From Opitutales bacterium (lineage in GTDB: Bacteria > Verrucomicrobiota > Verrucomicrobiia > Opitutales > UBA2987), in contig JAJFLU010000036.1 in NCBI GenBank assembly GCA_021772515.1, positions 1-64,000 on the forward strand: DNA of 64,000 bases, read 5' to 3'. Under the pieces are notes generated by a model that saw only the letters and a list, made by a program, of their open reading frames with translations, did no database searches and was not told the DNA's origin. Numbering within the stretch: position 1 is the stretch's first letter; each line of letters starts with the position of its first letter. Position numbers and translations under genes: made by a program. Of this stretch, positions 1-7,955 are shown one piece after another.

Positions 1-297
1 ATGAAATTTTTGCAGTCCTGAAACATGTGCCTCAAACCGCTCGCGAAGGTATTTGCGGAAACTGGCCGGATGCGAAAGAGGCAGGCCGATATACTCATCG
101 AGATGAAAAACGGTGACCTGAGACCAGTCAATTTTCTCCTGCACGAGATTTTCCAGTAATTCGACCTGGCTCATACCGGTAGCCAAAATGATGCTTGCCT
201 TTCCCTTCTGTTTAATCGCTTCCTTAATCGTTCTGCTAGCGAGCCTGGCGGCTTCTTTCGCCATATCTTCCTTGTTTCCGAAAACTTTAGTTTTCAT
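1..297 (-). CDS. nagB: Glucosamine-6-phosphate deaminase family protein, 3' part beyond window
   Basis: The frame starts at an ATG at 295-297 and runs open to the left edge, giving 99 residues of the N-terminal part. It reads MKTKVFGNKEDMAKEAARLA and continues with a phosphate-loop segment (ILATGMSQ, about residues 37-44) and the segment VFHLDEYIGL followed by HPASFRKYL, about residues 63-82. Both are hallmarks of the NagB / 6-phosphogluconolactonase-like fold, in which the Asp-Glu-Tyr stretch lines the sugar-phosphate site. NagB enzymes convert glucosamine-6-phosphate to fructose-6-phosphate plus ammonia in the cytoplasm, in amino-sugar catabolism. The catalytic C-terminal half lies outside the window, so a divergent NagB-like isomerase or lactonase cannot be excluded. 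The 167 bases upstream (298-464) are AT-rich and hold no gene I can see; the promoter is presumably there. No functional link to the mobile remnants next door is visible. Confidence 0.75.
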   Translation of the reverse strand, partial: MKTKVFGNKEDMAKEAARLASRTIKEAIKQKGKASIILATGMSQVELLENLVQEKIDWSQVTVFHLDEYIGLPLSHPASFRKYLRERFEAHVSGLQKFH

Positions 298-464
298 TGA
301 TATTATTCCATATTGGACAGGCTTTGGCGTGACACGAAAATTATACGTCTAAGACCGTGATTTCTTGAAATCGTTTCGTTTTAAAAAACAAGGAATCTGT
401 CCAGATAAAGCAAGCAAGAAACATTTCGCAAATTACTTGCGGCTGGATTGGAATATCCAAATTA

Positions 465-718
465 GAACCTATCTCAAATTCATTTCAGGAGGATGAGGAC
501 GGCTGCAAGCCGTACGAATCTTAGGAAATTGCCCATATGATACTCAATCTGACAAGGATTCGCCGCCGCCATTGTATCTATTCAATGACCCGTTTGACGA
601 GCATAGTGACGAAGTTTGTGACTATCCTAAGTATGCGCTTTGCGGCGGCCTTTCCTGTGTGGTGCAACCATATCAATGTCATCCTCGGCAAGCTCTTCAT
701 CAAGCGGATCGGAGTCGT
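465..718 (-). pseudogene. IS5-family transposase, C-terminal remnant
   Basis: Read on the minus strand from about 718, the translation gives SDSAYDSDPLDEEL, then APHRKGRRKAHT, a stop, DSHKLRHYAR, and after a frame change VKRVIE, stop, IQWRRRILVRLS. It then returns to frame with YHMGNFLRFVRL and AAVLILLK. These are the ordered blocks of the catalytic C-terminus of IS5-group DDE transposases (AYDSD block, PhR block, QDshkLRrY block, kVERvi.WLQwRRRilvR block, eYHa.NFlgFvqLa.i.iLL block). Two in-frame stops and a frameshift make it dead, and the N-terminal half is missing. A possible terminal inverted repeat begins GAACCTATCTCAAATT at 465, but its partner is not in the window. The fragment abuts the decayed ATPase copy at about 718-722. 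Confidence 0.7.
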
Positions 719-1463
719 AGGCACTGTCGCTTGCCAACATTTTCAAACCATGGCGGAAGTTGCCGAACCATATAGGTCTGTGTTAGGATGTCCAGATAGC
801 GGCGAACCGTTTTGTCGCTCAATCCCATTGACCTGCCTATATCCGATACATTCCATATTTGTCCATGGAGATGAGCGACCATGGTCCAAAACCTCCTCAT
901 CTCCGGTACAAGCAGCGTAAGGCCCAATTGCGGTAAATCCCGTTCCAGAAAGGTTCTTAGAAATCCCTTGCGCCAGGCATCGCTGTCATCTTCCGATGGA
1001 GCCAAAAATGATCGCGGAAAACCCTAGGGTCCAGGATGTTCTCCATCCGTTCCATCCGATCTCGGACAAATAAAAACCATGCAGATCGATGTATTCAATG
1101 CGGCCAGCGAGACTTTCGGAAGGTTTCTTGTTAAGAGCTGGCGACGCGCTGCGAAGAATCAAAAAAGTCGCTTTTCCCTAGCGACTATCCGCGAGCACCC
1201 GCAGGACCGGAAATAGCTCCGGCACGGTTTGGATTTCGTCAATTATTACAAGTCCGTCCAGCCGGGATAATGCCATCTCAGGATTTTGCAAACGGAGCTG
1301 GTCGCGGGGCGATTTCAGGTCAAAATAATGCGATGGATGGGTCGAAGCAATTAGACCGGCTAAAGTGGTTTTTCCACATTGACGCGGCCCAAGCAAGGCC
1401 GTGATGGAGAGCGGCCAAACGCCTTTTCGACCTTGGCACGATAGGGCGCAGTCGCTGGATCAT
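719..1463 (-). pseudogene. Decayed AAA ATPase / DUF4143 gene, second copy
   Basis: This is a broken copy of the intact ATPase gene at 7956-9107, in the same orientation. An N-terminal piece (1178-1396) carries the Walker A motif GPRQCGKTT and Walker B LVIIDEIQT, and matches the intact protein at 67 of 72 positions. A C-terminal piece (700-1005) carries LRTFLERDLPQLGLTL and GRSMGLSDKTVRRYLDILTQ. Lesions seen by comparison are a two-base insertion near the start (about 1444), a TAG stop after ADSR at about 1178, a Tyr for Asp change in the HGF(D/Y)LSE segment, a deletion/frameshift near 1020, and loss of the last third. Where the intact gene continues GKRQVKAPKIY, this copy runs into the IS5 transposase fragment. 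The last real ATPase residues are GKRQ at about 718-725. Confidence 0.85.
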
Positions 1464-1473
1464 ACTCACATTA

Positions 1474-1490
1474 TCGGAATGTTAGTCCGA
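1474..1490 (-). promoter_or_regulatory. Inverted repeat upstream of the decayed ATPase
   Basis: TCGGA, seven bases, TCCGA, lying 11 bases upstream of the old start codon. The same element in the same position precedes the intact ATPase at 7956-9107 (9130-9146), and a variant precedes the ATPase at 3641. It is probably an operator or promoter element for this ATPase family. Its survival upstream of a dead gene fits recent decay. Confidence 0.5.
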
Positions 1491-1549
1491 ATAATCATGT
1501 TTGTAAGCCGCTATTTGGTGAATTATCTTTTCTCATAAAATTATTGTAA

Positions 1550-1608
1550 TTCATCATAAATGATGCTAAATTCATCATAATACATACTATTCCTTCATAT
1601 ATGATGAA
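1550..1608 (+). promoter_or_regulatory. Operator cluster of the hipB/hipA-like pair
   Basis: Three copies of TTCATCAT-type half sites lie just before and over the start codon. TTCATCATAAATGATG at 1550-1565 and TTCATATATGATGAA at 1594-1608 are near-palindromes, and TTCATCATAA at 1571-1580 is a single half site. The last palindrome overlaps the ATG at 1601. HipB-type regulators bind such palindromes as dimers and repress their own operon, so autoregulation is the natural reading. No binding data are available. Confidence 0.6.
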
Positions 1609-1963
1609 TAATAAAATAAACTATTTGCTAAGCGATGAGGCCATACTTGCCGAGCTAGGTAAGCGCATTGCACAGTGCCGGATTGAGCGTCAGTTCACAC
1701 AGGTGCAGCTTGCCGAACAGGCGGGAGTTTCCAAGAGCACGATTGAAAGGATCGAGGCAGGCGCCTCTGCGCAAATGTCGAGCATGATCCGGGTATTTCG
1801 GATACTGGATTTGTTGCCGGGCCTGGAACAGTTGATCCCGGAAACCGGGCCAAGACCCATGGACCTGCTGAAACTGCAAGGCAAGAAACGCCAGCGCGCC
1901 TACAAGAAGCGGCGGGTCGAGAATAAAGCGGTCCAGAAATGGTCGTGGGGCGATGACACATGA
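1601..1963 (+). CDS. hipB: HipB-like antitoxin, XRE-family HTH regulator
   Basis: A 120-residue protein with an N-terminal helix-turn-helix of the Cro/CI (XRE) type. The domain spans about residues 12-75, with the recognition region TQVQLAEQAGVSKSTIERIE at 33-52. The C-terminal tail is basic and Trp-containing (KKRQRAYKKRR, then VQKWSWGDD). HipB proteins neutralise the HipA kinase and repress their operon by binding palindromes upstream; palindromes of this kind are present at 1550-1608. The stop codon overlaps the start of the hipA-like gene in an ATGA, typical of translational coupling. A second ATG directly follows the first (ATGATG), so the start could be one codon later. The antitoxin role is inferred from the partner; the DNA-binding fold itself is clear. 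Confidence 0.85.
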   Translation: MMNNKINYLLSDEAILAELGKRIAQCRIERQFTQVQLAEQAGVSKSTIERIEAGASAQMSSMIRVFRILDLLPGLEQLIPETGPRPMDLLKLQGKKRQRAYKKRRVENKAVQKWSWGDDT

Positions 1964-3264
1964 GCACCGTTGCAAAAGTAAAACTTTGGGGCCGCACAAT
2001 TGGCGCCGTTTCTCTGGAGGAGGGCGAAAGTAAGGCTTCATTTGAATACGATCCTGCCTTTGCCCAAAGCGGAATTCAGGTTTCTCCACTAATGATGCCA
2101 CTTTCTCGTCGAGTATTCCGTTTCCCGGAACTGGCCTACCCCATCTTCCATGGGTTGCCGGGGCTGCTCGCCGATTCCCTGCCGGACAAGTTTGGTAATG
2201 CCCTCATCAACGCCTGGCTGGCGACTCAAGGCCGAATGCCTGAATCCTTCAACGCGATCGAGCGTCTGTGTTATACCGGTGAACGCGGCATGGGTGCCTT
2301 GGAATTTGCGCCTGCAATGGGGCCGAAAGCCCGGCAGACTACCCAAATTCAAATCGATAAACTGGTCGAATTGGCATCGGATGTATTGACGCATCGGAAC
2401 GAACTGAATGCATCATTTGACGATGACAGCAAAAAAGAGGCCTTAGAAGATATTTTGCGGGTGGGCACTTCAGCAGGCGGTGCCAGAGCCAAGGCGGTGA
2501 TTGCCTGGAATCCTGTGACTAATGAAGTCCGATCCGGTCAAGTTACGGCCAAGAAGGGTTTCGAATACTGGATACTGAAATTCGACGGCGTGAGCAGTAA
2601 TAGGGACAAGGAACTTGAGGACCCCAAGGGATATGGCGCCATCGAATACGCCTATTCCAAAATGGCAAAGGACGCGGGTATTTCCATGAGCGAATGCCGT
2701 TTATTCGAAGAAAATGGACGGCGGCATTTCATGTCCCGACGCTTTGATCGCCTGGACGGTGGCCAGAAGCTTCACATGCAGTCGCTTGGTGCTTTGGCGC
2801 ATTACGATTACAATATGGCCGGAGCCTGGTCCTATGAGCAGGCGCTCTTGGCGATTAGGCAGCTCGAATTACCAATGGGCGCAATCGAAGAGCAGTTTCG
2901 CAGGATGGTGTTTAATATCATCGCACGCAATCAGGACGATCATGTTAAAAACATAGCCTTTCTGATGGATAAGTCAGGCCAATGGTCACTATCACCCGCG
3001 TTTGATATCACTTACAGTTTTAACCCCGGGGGAGATTGGACAGCAAACCACCAAATGTCATTAAACGGAAAGCGAGATAATTTTACCCTCGATGATTTTC
3101 GGGCCTGCGCAAAAACAGCCTCCATGAAACGTGGCCGCGCCGAGAAAATCATTCATCAAGTCAGAGAAGCGGTATCCCAATGGAAAAATTATGCCAACGA
3201 AACAGGCGTCACCCCATCACAGCGCAATCAAATTCAAAGAACTCTCCGGCTGAACAATTTTTAG
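1960..3264 (+). CDS. hipA: HipA-family serine/threonine kinase toxin
   Basis: A 434-residue protein, the usual length for HipA. The N-terminal part (about 1-115) is the HipA N1-type domain, with GLPGLLADSLPD at 66-77. The kinase core follows, with the nucleotide-loop segment GTSAGGARAKA at 169-179, RFDR at 261-264, the catalytic-loop motif NQDDHVKN at 324-331 and the metal-binding motif SPAFDITYS at 345-353. HipA kinases phosphorylate an aminoacyl-tRNA synthetase (GltX in E. coli; other tRNA synthetases for relatives) and induce dormancy. The target here is unknown. Key residues are intact, so the enzyme should be active. It overlaps the hipB-like gene by four bases and forms an operon with it. 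The pair sits among mobile-element remnants, as toxin-antitoxin loci often do. Confidence 0.9.
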   Translation: MSTVAKVKLWGRTIGAVSLEEGESKASFEYDPAFAQSGIQVSPLMMPLSRRVFRFPELAYPIFHGLPGLLADSLPDKFGNALINAWLATQGRMPESFNAIERLCYTGERGMGALEFAPAMGPKARQTTQIQIDKLVELASDVLTHRNELNASFDDDSKKEALEDILRVGTSAGGARAKAVIAWNPVTNEVRSGQVTAKKGFEYWILKFDGVSSNRDKELEDPKGYGAIEYAYSKMAKDAGISMSECRLFEENGRRHFMSRRFDRLDGGQKLHMQSLGALAHYDYNMAGAWSYEQALLAIRQLELPMGAIEEQFRRMVFNIIARNQDDHVKNIAFLMDKSGQWSLSPAFDITYSFNPGGDWTANHQMSLNGKRDNFTLDDFRACAKTASMKRGRAEKIIHQVREAVSQWKNYANETGVTPSQRNQIQRTLRLNNF

Positions 3265-3575
3265 TGACACCCAGAGAATATAATACCGCCCAAGCCCCCA
3301 CCCTCAAAATACGCCGCGAGCAGAAAAAATTCATCCGGCACCTGCATTAGACCTTCGCAGTAAACAGATCGTCGCCAGCGTATTCGAACACGAATGCAGG
3401 TGCGGTATCGTCTGACACCGCCTGTCAAATCGATGCAGTGGAGTAGCTCAACACTTTAGACCCGAAATTGCAGAATGACAGAAAGATCAAGAGCCGCTTT
3501 CTGGCCTCCAAAGGTCAGTATTTACGATTGCGTTGTTTACTAGCAATTTTAAAAGTTTTTATTGAGATCACCCGA
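3265..3575. other. Intergenic stretch, no recognisable gene
   Basis: This lies between the hipA-like gene and the operator of the next ATPase. I see no intact gene. On the minus strand a short open stretch at about 3356-3430 ends with TAPAFVFEYAGDDLFTAKV and a stop. This resembles the tail of a real protein, but it is preceded by a stop codon and I cannot assign a family. It may be a remnant. Confidence 0.4.
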
Positions 3576-3628
3576 CTATTTCGGACTACACCCCGAAATA
3601 GTATTGACTATTTCGGAATGATAGCCGA
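3576..3628 (+). promoter_or_regulatory. CTATTTCGG repeat cluster upstream of AAA ATPase
   Basis: CTATTTCGG occurs at 3576-3584 and 3608-3616, and its inverse CCGAAATAG at 3593-3601. The last copy runs into TCGGAATGATAGCCGA (3613-3628), which resembles the TCGGA-N7-TCCGA element in front of the other two copies of this ATPase family. The start codon follows 12 bases later. This is a likely operator or promoter. Confidence 0.5.
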
Positions 3629-3640
3629 TATTAGCAAGCA

Positions 3641-4849
3641 ATGAAGCCCACTATGCTCACCAGGTCCTATTCCTTGATACTTCGGGATCACCTCAAATCG
3701 AACCGCCAAATGGCGTTCGTTTCAGGATCCCGACAGGTTGGGAAAACAACACTTTGCAAGGGTTTGGCCGACCACTATTTAGATTGGGATAACGACAACC
3801 ACCGGGATATGATTCTTTCCGGTCCCGATGCCGTCGCAAACTGCTTGTCCCTTCATCAGCTCATGGAGAAACGACCAATTTTATGCTTGGATGAAATCCA
3901 TAAATACTCCAAATGGAAGACTTTCCTCAAAGGATTCTTTGACACCCACAATGAAAACTGCCGCATACTCGTCACCGGGTCGTCCAGGCTCGATGTCTTT
4001 AAACGGGGAGGCGATAGTCTCATGGGGCGCTATTTCATCTACAGGATGCATCCGCTCAGCATTGCCGAGTTAAACTCCGCTCAATGTCCAAGCGATCTCA
4101 TTCAGGCTCCATGCCCGATTGAGGAGGAAGACTTTCAAGCTCTCTGGCAATTTGGGGGATTTCCGGAACCTTATTGCAAACGAGACCTTCGTTTTTCCAG
4201 GCGCTGGAATCGTTTGCGCACCGAGCAATTGTTCCATGGGGACGCCCGCGAACTCACCCGTATTCAGGAACTAAGCCAGCTTGAAACGCTCGGCAAAATC
4301 CTCTCCTCACGGTCAGGCCAGCAAATCATATTTAGCAACCTTGCTAAATCAATCAGGGTTGACGACAAAACCATCCGCAACTGGATAAGCGCTCTTTCTG
4401 CTTTGAATTATGGGTTTCTCATTCAGCCCTGGCATAGAAACGTGTCCCGTTCTCTGAGAAAGGAGCCAAAATGGTATCTGCGGGATTGGGCAAACATAAA
4501 GGATTCGGGAACACGGGCGGAAACCTTCATCGCTTGTCACCTCCTCAAAGCCGTCGAAGGGTGGACAGACCTGGGACTGGGAACCTTCGAACTGTGCTAT
4601 CTCCGAGACAAGGAGAAACGCGAGGTCGATTTCATCATTATCCGCGACGAGGAAGCATGGATGCTTATAGAGGCCAAATACGCGAAAGCACCCCTCAGCC
4701 CAAATTTGGAATACTTTCAGAAGATGACGGGCTGCCGTCATGCATTCCAGGCCACTCTGGACATGGACTTCATCGACAAAGACTGCTTCTCCATCGAAAC
4801 ACCGGTCATAGTTCCCGCAAAAACACTCCTCTCCCAACTTACCCTATAA
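3641..4849 (+). CDS. AAA ATPase with C-terminal DUF4143 domain
   Basis: A 402-residue protein of the AAA_14/DUF4143 family. Walker A is GSRQVGKTT at residues 29-37, Walker B is ILCLDEIHK at 80-88, and a sensor-type VTGSS lies at 111-115. The C-terminal part holds the DUF4143 region with a restriction-endonuclease-like strand pair (REVDFIIIRD at 327-336 and MLIEAKYAK at 341-349). This arrangement D...ExK resembles a PD-(D/E)xK core. Proteins of this family are common, often in multiple copies in one genome, and their biochemical role is not established. An ATP-driven regulator or defence-related role is sometimes suggested. Downstream, 193 bases separate it from a second family member in the same direction. 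An ATG four codons later is an alternative start. Confidence 0.85.
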   Translation: MKPTMLTRSYSLILRDHLKSNRQMAFVSGSRQVGKTTLCKGLADHYLDWDNDNHRDMILSGPDAVANCLSLHQLMEKRPILCLDEIHKYSKWKTFLKGFFDTHNENCRILVTGSSRLDVFKRGGDSLMGRYFIYRMHPLSIAELNSAQCPSDLIQAPCPIEEEDFQALWQFGGFPEPYCKRDLRFSRRWNRLRTEQLFHGDARELTRIQELSQLETLGKILSSRSGQQIIFSNLAKSIRVDDKTIRNWISALSALNYGFLIQPWHRNVSRSLRKEPKWYLRDWANIKDSGTRAETFIACHLLKAVEGWTDLGLGTFELCYLRDKEKREVDFIIIRDEEAWMLIEAKYAKAPLSPNLEYFQKMTGCRHAFQATLDMDFIDKDCFSIETPVIVPAKTLLSQLTL

Positions 4850-4987
4850 ATCCTGAGTAATCCGCATTGATAGTTTTCAAAGTAGAGGTCTTGGCTAATA
4901 CAAAAGCCACGACGCTACTCTTTATCTACTCAAATCTCCCCATTTTGCCAGTGTGAGAATATTAAGTTTTGATTGAATTTACTACCT

Positions 4988-5010
4988 TCAAGATTTAAAA
5001 TGGATCTTGA
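4988..5010 (+). promoter_or_regulatory. Inverted repeat upstream of second AAA ATPase
   Basis: TCAAGAT and ATCTTGA separated by nine bases, 32 bases before the start codon at 5043 and next to an AT-rich stretch. Position and symmetry suggest an operator, different from the TCGGA element used by the sister genes. Confidence 0.3.
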
Positions 5011-5042
5011 TTTTTATGCTATTTTAAATACATTGTTTAATA

Positions 5043-6221
5043 ATGTCTAAAGTAATTGATCGAATTCTGGAGGCGGAGCTGTTAAAAAGTGCCCAGGAAT
5101 ATCCGGTTGTCACGGTAATCGGCCCAAGACAGTCGGGAAAAACAACCTTGGTCAGAAAACTTTTTCCCTGCTACCAGTATGTTAATCTCGAAAATCCAGA
5201 ACTAAGAAACTTGGCCCAGGAAGATCCTAAAGCTTTTATGGGCCGGTTCCCAACGCCCGTCATCCTCGATGAGATCCAACGCGTCCCTTCGCTTCTTTCA
5301 TGGATTCAAACTGAAGTTGATGAGAACAGGAACTCAAAAGGCCAATGGATCCTCACCGGCAGCAGCCAACTTCAGCTCAGAGAATCTATCACTCAATCAC
5401 TCGCAGGCCGAACCGCCTTATTGACCCTGCTCCCGTTCTCAATGCGCGAACTCCGCGCCTACGGCGAAATACCCGAATACGAGGAACTGATTCACTTCGG
5501 ATTTCTCCCACGCATCTACGACCAAAAAATAAGGCCGACAAGAGCCTGGAGGGATTATTACCAAACTTACGTAGAGAGAGACGTCCGCCAATTGATCGCA
5601 TTGGAAAACCAAATCGCGTTCGAGCGATTTCTAAGACTCCTTGCCGGGCGTACTGCACAGTTGCTCAACCTTAACTCACTTTCCAATGATGTTGGCGTTT
5701 CCAGCGTTACTCTGAGCAAATGGCTCAGTGTTTTGGAAGCTTCTTACATTGTTTTTCGCCTACCGCCTTATCACATCAATTTTGGCAAACGCATTACCAA
5801 ATCTCCCAAAATATATTTCCTGGACCCAGGATTAGCCGCCTACCTCCTGGGCATCGAAACACCACAGCAGGTTGAACGAGATCCCCTTGTCGGCAATTTG
5901 TTTGAGAATATGATTATACTGGAAGCACTGAAGAGTAGGACAAATCAAGGAAAACAGCCCAACCTCTATTTTTTTCGAGACCACAACCAAAACGAAGTCG
6001 ATCTTCTATATCCTGCCGCAGAAGGAATTGTTCCCATAGAAATAAAATCCGCCAAAACATTTACCAAGTCCTTTGACCGAAATATTCGTTACTACCAAAA
6101 AATCTCGAACTCAAAAATTCCTGGGAAACTTATCTATGGGGGCGAAACGGAATTTTCATCCGACATATTACAAGTCACGAATTTTCGAAATGCATTTGCC
6201 AATCAGCAGACCGGAAAATAG
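5043..6221 (+). CDS. AAA ATPase with C-terminal DUF4143 domain
   Basis: A 392-residue protein. Walker A is GPRQSGKTT at residues 27-35, Walker B is PVILDEIQR at 72-80, and LTGSSQ lies at 104-109. The middle contains YVERDVRQLIALENQ and a winged-helix-like LNSLSNDVGVSSVTLSKWL. The C-terminal nuclease-like part has NEVDLLYPAAEG followed by VPIEIKSAKT, a D...ExK arrangement. This is the canonical AAA_14/DUF4143 form (short N-terminus, ERD motif). The function is not established. It shares fold and order of motifs with the genes at 3641 and 7956 but is clearly divergent from both, so it is not a recent duplicate. It is convergent with the regulator gene at 6477. Confidence 0.88.
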   Translation: MSKVIDRILEAELLKSAQEYPVVTVIGPRQSGKTTLVRKLFPCYQYVNLENPELRNLAQEDPKAFMGRFPTPVILDEIQRVPSLLSWIQTEVDENRNSKGQWILTGSSQLQLRESITQSLAGRTALLTLLPFSMRELRAYGEIPEYEELIHFGFLPRIYDQKIRPTRAWRDYYQTYVERDVRQLIALENQIAFERFLRLLAGRTAQLLNLNSLSNDVGVSSVTLSKWLSVLEASYIVFRLPPYHINFGKRITKSPKIYFLDPGLAAYLLGIETPQQVERDPLVGNLFENMIILEALKSRTNQGKQPNLYFFRDHNQNEVDLLYPAAEGIVPIEIKSAKTFTKSFDRNIRYYQKISNSKIPGKLIYGGETEFSSDILQVTNFRNAFANQQTGK

Positions 6222-6408
6222 TAAACATCAAGGATTTTAGTTCCACATCGCTATTCGAAGGAATGTTGGAATTTTCCGAGGAACACCACAACAATCATCA
6301 TGGCGTATCAAATAAAGAATTATCGCCTACGATCACCATCTCCAGATCACCATTTTGGGCCCAACCCGGTAACCTTGCTTACTCCACTATTATTTAATAT
6401 AATTACGG

Positions 6409-6432
6409 GTGTTCTTATTTAAATGAGAACAC
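6409..6432. promoter_or_regulatory. 24-bp near-perfect palindrome between convergent genes
   Basis: GTGTTCT at 6409-6415 and AGAACAC at 6426-6432 flank an ATTTAAAT core. Only one T/G pair breaks the symmetry. It lies between the convergent stops of the ATPase (6221) and the regulator gene (6477). An AT-rich palindrome this exact looks like a protein binding site. A weak bidirectional terminator is the alternative. Confidence 0.4.
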
Positions 6433-6467
6433 AATTTTGAATTATTCTCAGATTAAAATCTACTACC

Positions 6468-6517
6468 TTGAACTTGTTATTCCCTGCGGCAGAGACCACA
6501 AGGAATAACAAGCTCAA
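6468..6517 (-). terminator. Long stem-loop overlapping the end of the regulator gene
   Basis: Bases 6468-6483 pair with 6502-6517. On the minus strand this forms a 16-bp stem with one G-U pair and a 18-base loop. The 3' half of the stem spans the stop codon at 6477-6479. No strong T-run follows immediately, so it may stabilise the mRNA end or terminate inefficiently. Confidence 0.45.
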
Positions 6518-7610
6518 AGTTTTTCAATATGAGTGATTTTATCTGCCGGGCGGTTTCCTGGTCCCTCTTATCCCCGGCCATTAATTCCAGATACACCTGC
6601 AAAGGGGAAGCCCACCAAAAGTCTCCCTCCTGCCGGGCATCGAAATAGACCGTTTCACTCTCCGTCTCTACAAGCTCAAGGTTAGGGAATCGGTCCGCCT
6701 GAATTCCTGGTAATCGCTCAAGCAGTCTCTCCACTCTCGGGCAATATACGGAGAGCAAATTTCCACGCTCCATCACGGCATATCGTGCAACGGATGATGA
6801 TCCCGAAGCCATGAGAGGTAGGTCCAATTCCTGCGATAAATTTGAAAGTAATTCCAACACCGTTCTGTTCTTTTCCGGTATCTTGAGAAGAACTCGTTCC
6901 CTTGCAGCCGGGGGTTCATAATTTTCACATAATTTATCCAATAGCTTATCAGGCTGAAGCAAGCGAATTGTCCCTTCGCGTGTGACAATCAGGTCGTCTT
7001 CCAGCGTTTTCAGGCATTTGGACACAGTTGAGAGGCTCATTGGTTTCTTTTTCCAACGATTCAAAAGAAAATTTCGCCGATTGATCGATTTACGTATCTC
7101 CTGCACGGTTCCATAACCTGCGCTCAGGAGAAATGCCCGCCCCACCATGGAACTGTTTTTTCGATAGATATTCTTGATTGGTGCAGAAGAGGTGTAGCGG
7201 TTTTTTCCACCGCTGCGGAATACTGCAATCTCCTCGGGCACAACCACCACACCGTTGCCGCAAAGATCAATTCCGCTGATCCCCTCCCGCTCCAGCTCCT
7301 GCAATTGCAGTTCGCTTAGGAAAGGCACAAAAAGCAGGGGTCGACAGCCCTTCGGTAGCAACGATGTTTTCAACAGGTTGAGCCCATTCTGAAACACCTT
7401 GGGCGTCGAAAGGGATTTGCATTCGACGACGAGCTTCGCTTTGTTTTCACCCCATGAGACCTCAACCAACGCGTCGAAACGGAAGAGGTTTCCCCTTAAC
7501 TCCGTCCCGCCCTTCAACAAACGAAAAGAGAGCGGTGGCAGTAAAACCTTCCCCCTTCGGAGCTGCTCAATCATCTCCATTTCCGTTGGTATTTTCCTGA
7601 TTTTGTTCAT
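6477..7610 (-). CDS. Endonuclease-fold protein with AbiEi-like C-terminal region
   Basis: About 377 residues from the ATG at 7608-7610; a TTG four codons earlier (7622) is the alternative start. The N-terminal part has a restriction-endonuclease-fold signature, FRFDALVEVSW followed by KLVVECKS (D at about 46, ExK at about 63-65). A middle winged-helix-like part reads LSTVSKCLKTLEDDLIVT. The C-terminal part (GSSSVARYAV, then LVETESETVYFD, then WWASPLQVYLELM) follows the pattern of AbiEi-family antitoxin C-terminal domains and the transcriptional regulators related to them. No AbiEii-type nucleotidyltransferase toxin lies beside it, so a toxin-antitoxin role is unproven. A DNA-binding regulator with a nuclease-like domain is the safer description. 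A palindrome directly upstream (7632-7648) suggests autoregulation. It is convergent with the ATPase at 5043. Confidence 0.65.
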   Translation of the reverse strand: MNKIRKIPTEMEMIEQLRRGKVLLPPLSFRLLKGGTELRGNLFRFDALVEVSWGENKAKLVVECKSLSTPKVFQNGLNLLKTSLLPKGCRPLLFVPFLSELQLQELEREGISGIDLCGNGVVVVPEEIAVFRSGGKNRYTSSAPIKNIYRKNSSMVGRAFLLSAGYGTVQEIRKSINRRNFLLNRWKKKPMSLSTVSKCLKTLEDDLIVTREGTIRLLQPDKLLDKLCENYEPPAARERVLLKIPEKNRTVLELLSNLSQELDLPLMASGSSSVARYAVMERGNLLSVYCPRVERLLERLPGIQADRFPNLELVETESETVYFDARQEGDFWWASPLQVYLELMAGDKRDQETARQIKSLILKNFELVIPCGLCRRE

Positions 7611-7648
7611 TTTCCTATTCAAGAAAACAACATATTTTAGGAAAATAT
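7609..7648 (-). promoter_or_regulatory. Operator-like palindromes at the start of the regulator gene
   Basis: ATATTTT, AGG, AAAATAT at 7632-7648 is an exact 7-bp inverted repeat. An overlapping pair, ATTTTCCTA at 7609-7617 and TAGGAAAAT at 7638-7646, covers the start codon region. These are likely binding sites for the protein encoded downstream or a close relative. Confidence 0.5.
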
Positions 7649-7955
7649 AAGCTCAATTTCACAGCGTGCAATTTTTCTCCGAAAGCTCGAAGATTGGATA
7701 TGAATCCTTCCCTGCGTTCTATTTGTCGCTCAAGGTATTGACCTTCTTGCCACTTGTCGTGGTCGATTCAAGAACCGCCGTTGACCAGTTTGCGGAAATA
7801 ATCGCACAGTTCCTTCACCTCAAGAATTTCGTAGGCTTTCTTAATTTCTTTCTCGTCATATCAGAAAGCCAAAATTTTACAAAAAACCGGTGAAGGAAAC
7901 CCCTCGCCTGCCGCAGAGATTGATGGTTTGAGGATGCCTTGAGTCATTCCATCAT
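7649..7955. other. Intergenic stretch with possible gene remnant
   Basis: No intact gene. On the minus strand a short run at about 7770-7870 translates as YDEKEIKKAYEILEVK and continues LCDYFRKLVNGGS to a stop. It is bounded by stops and has no assignable family. It could be the end of a lost gene that lay downstream of the intact ATPase. The small plus-strand frame at 7666-7893 lacks any protein-like pattern. Confidence 0.35.

Noticed and set aside
537-920. Plus-strand open frame of 127 codons over the pseudogenes
   Set aside because: It is antisense to the IS5 and ATPase remnants, which explain the sequence better.
7666-7893. Plus-strand frame of 75 codons
   Set aside because: It has no motif or start signal. 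The minus strand of the same stretch looks more like a gene remnant.
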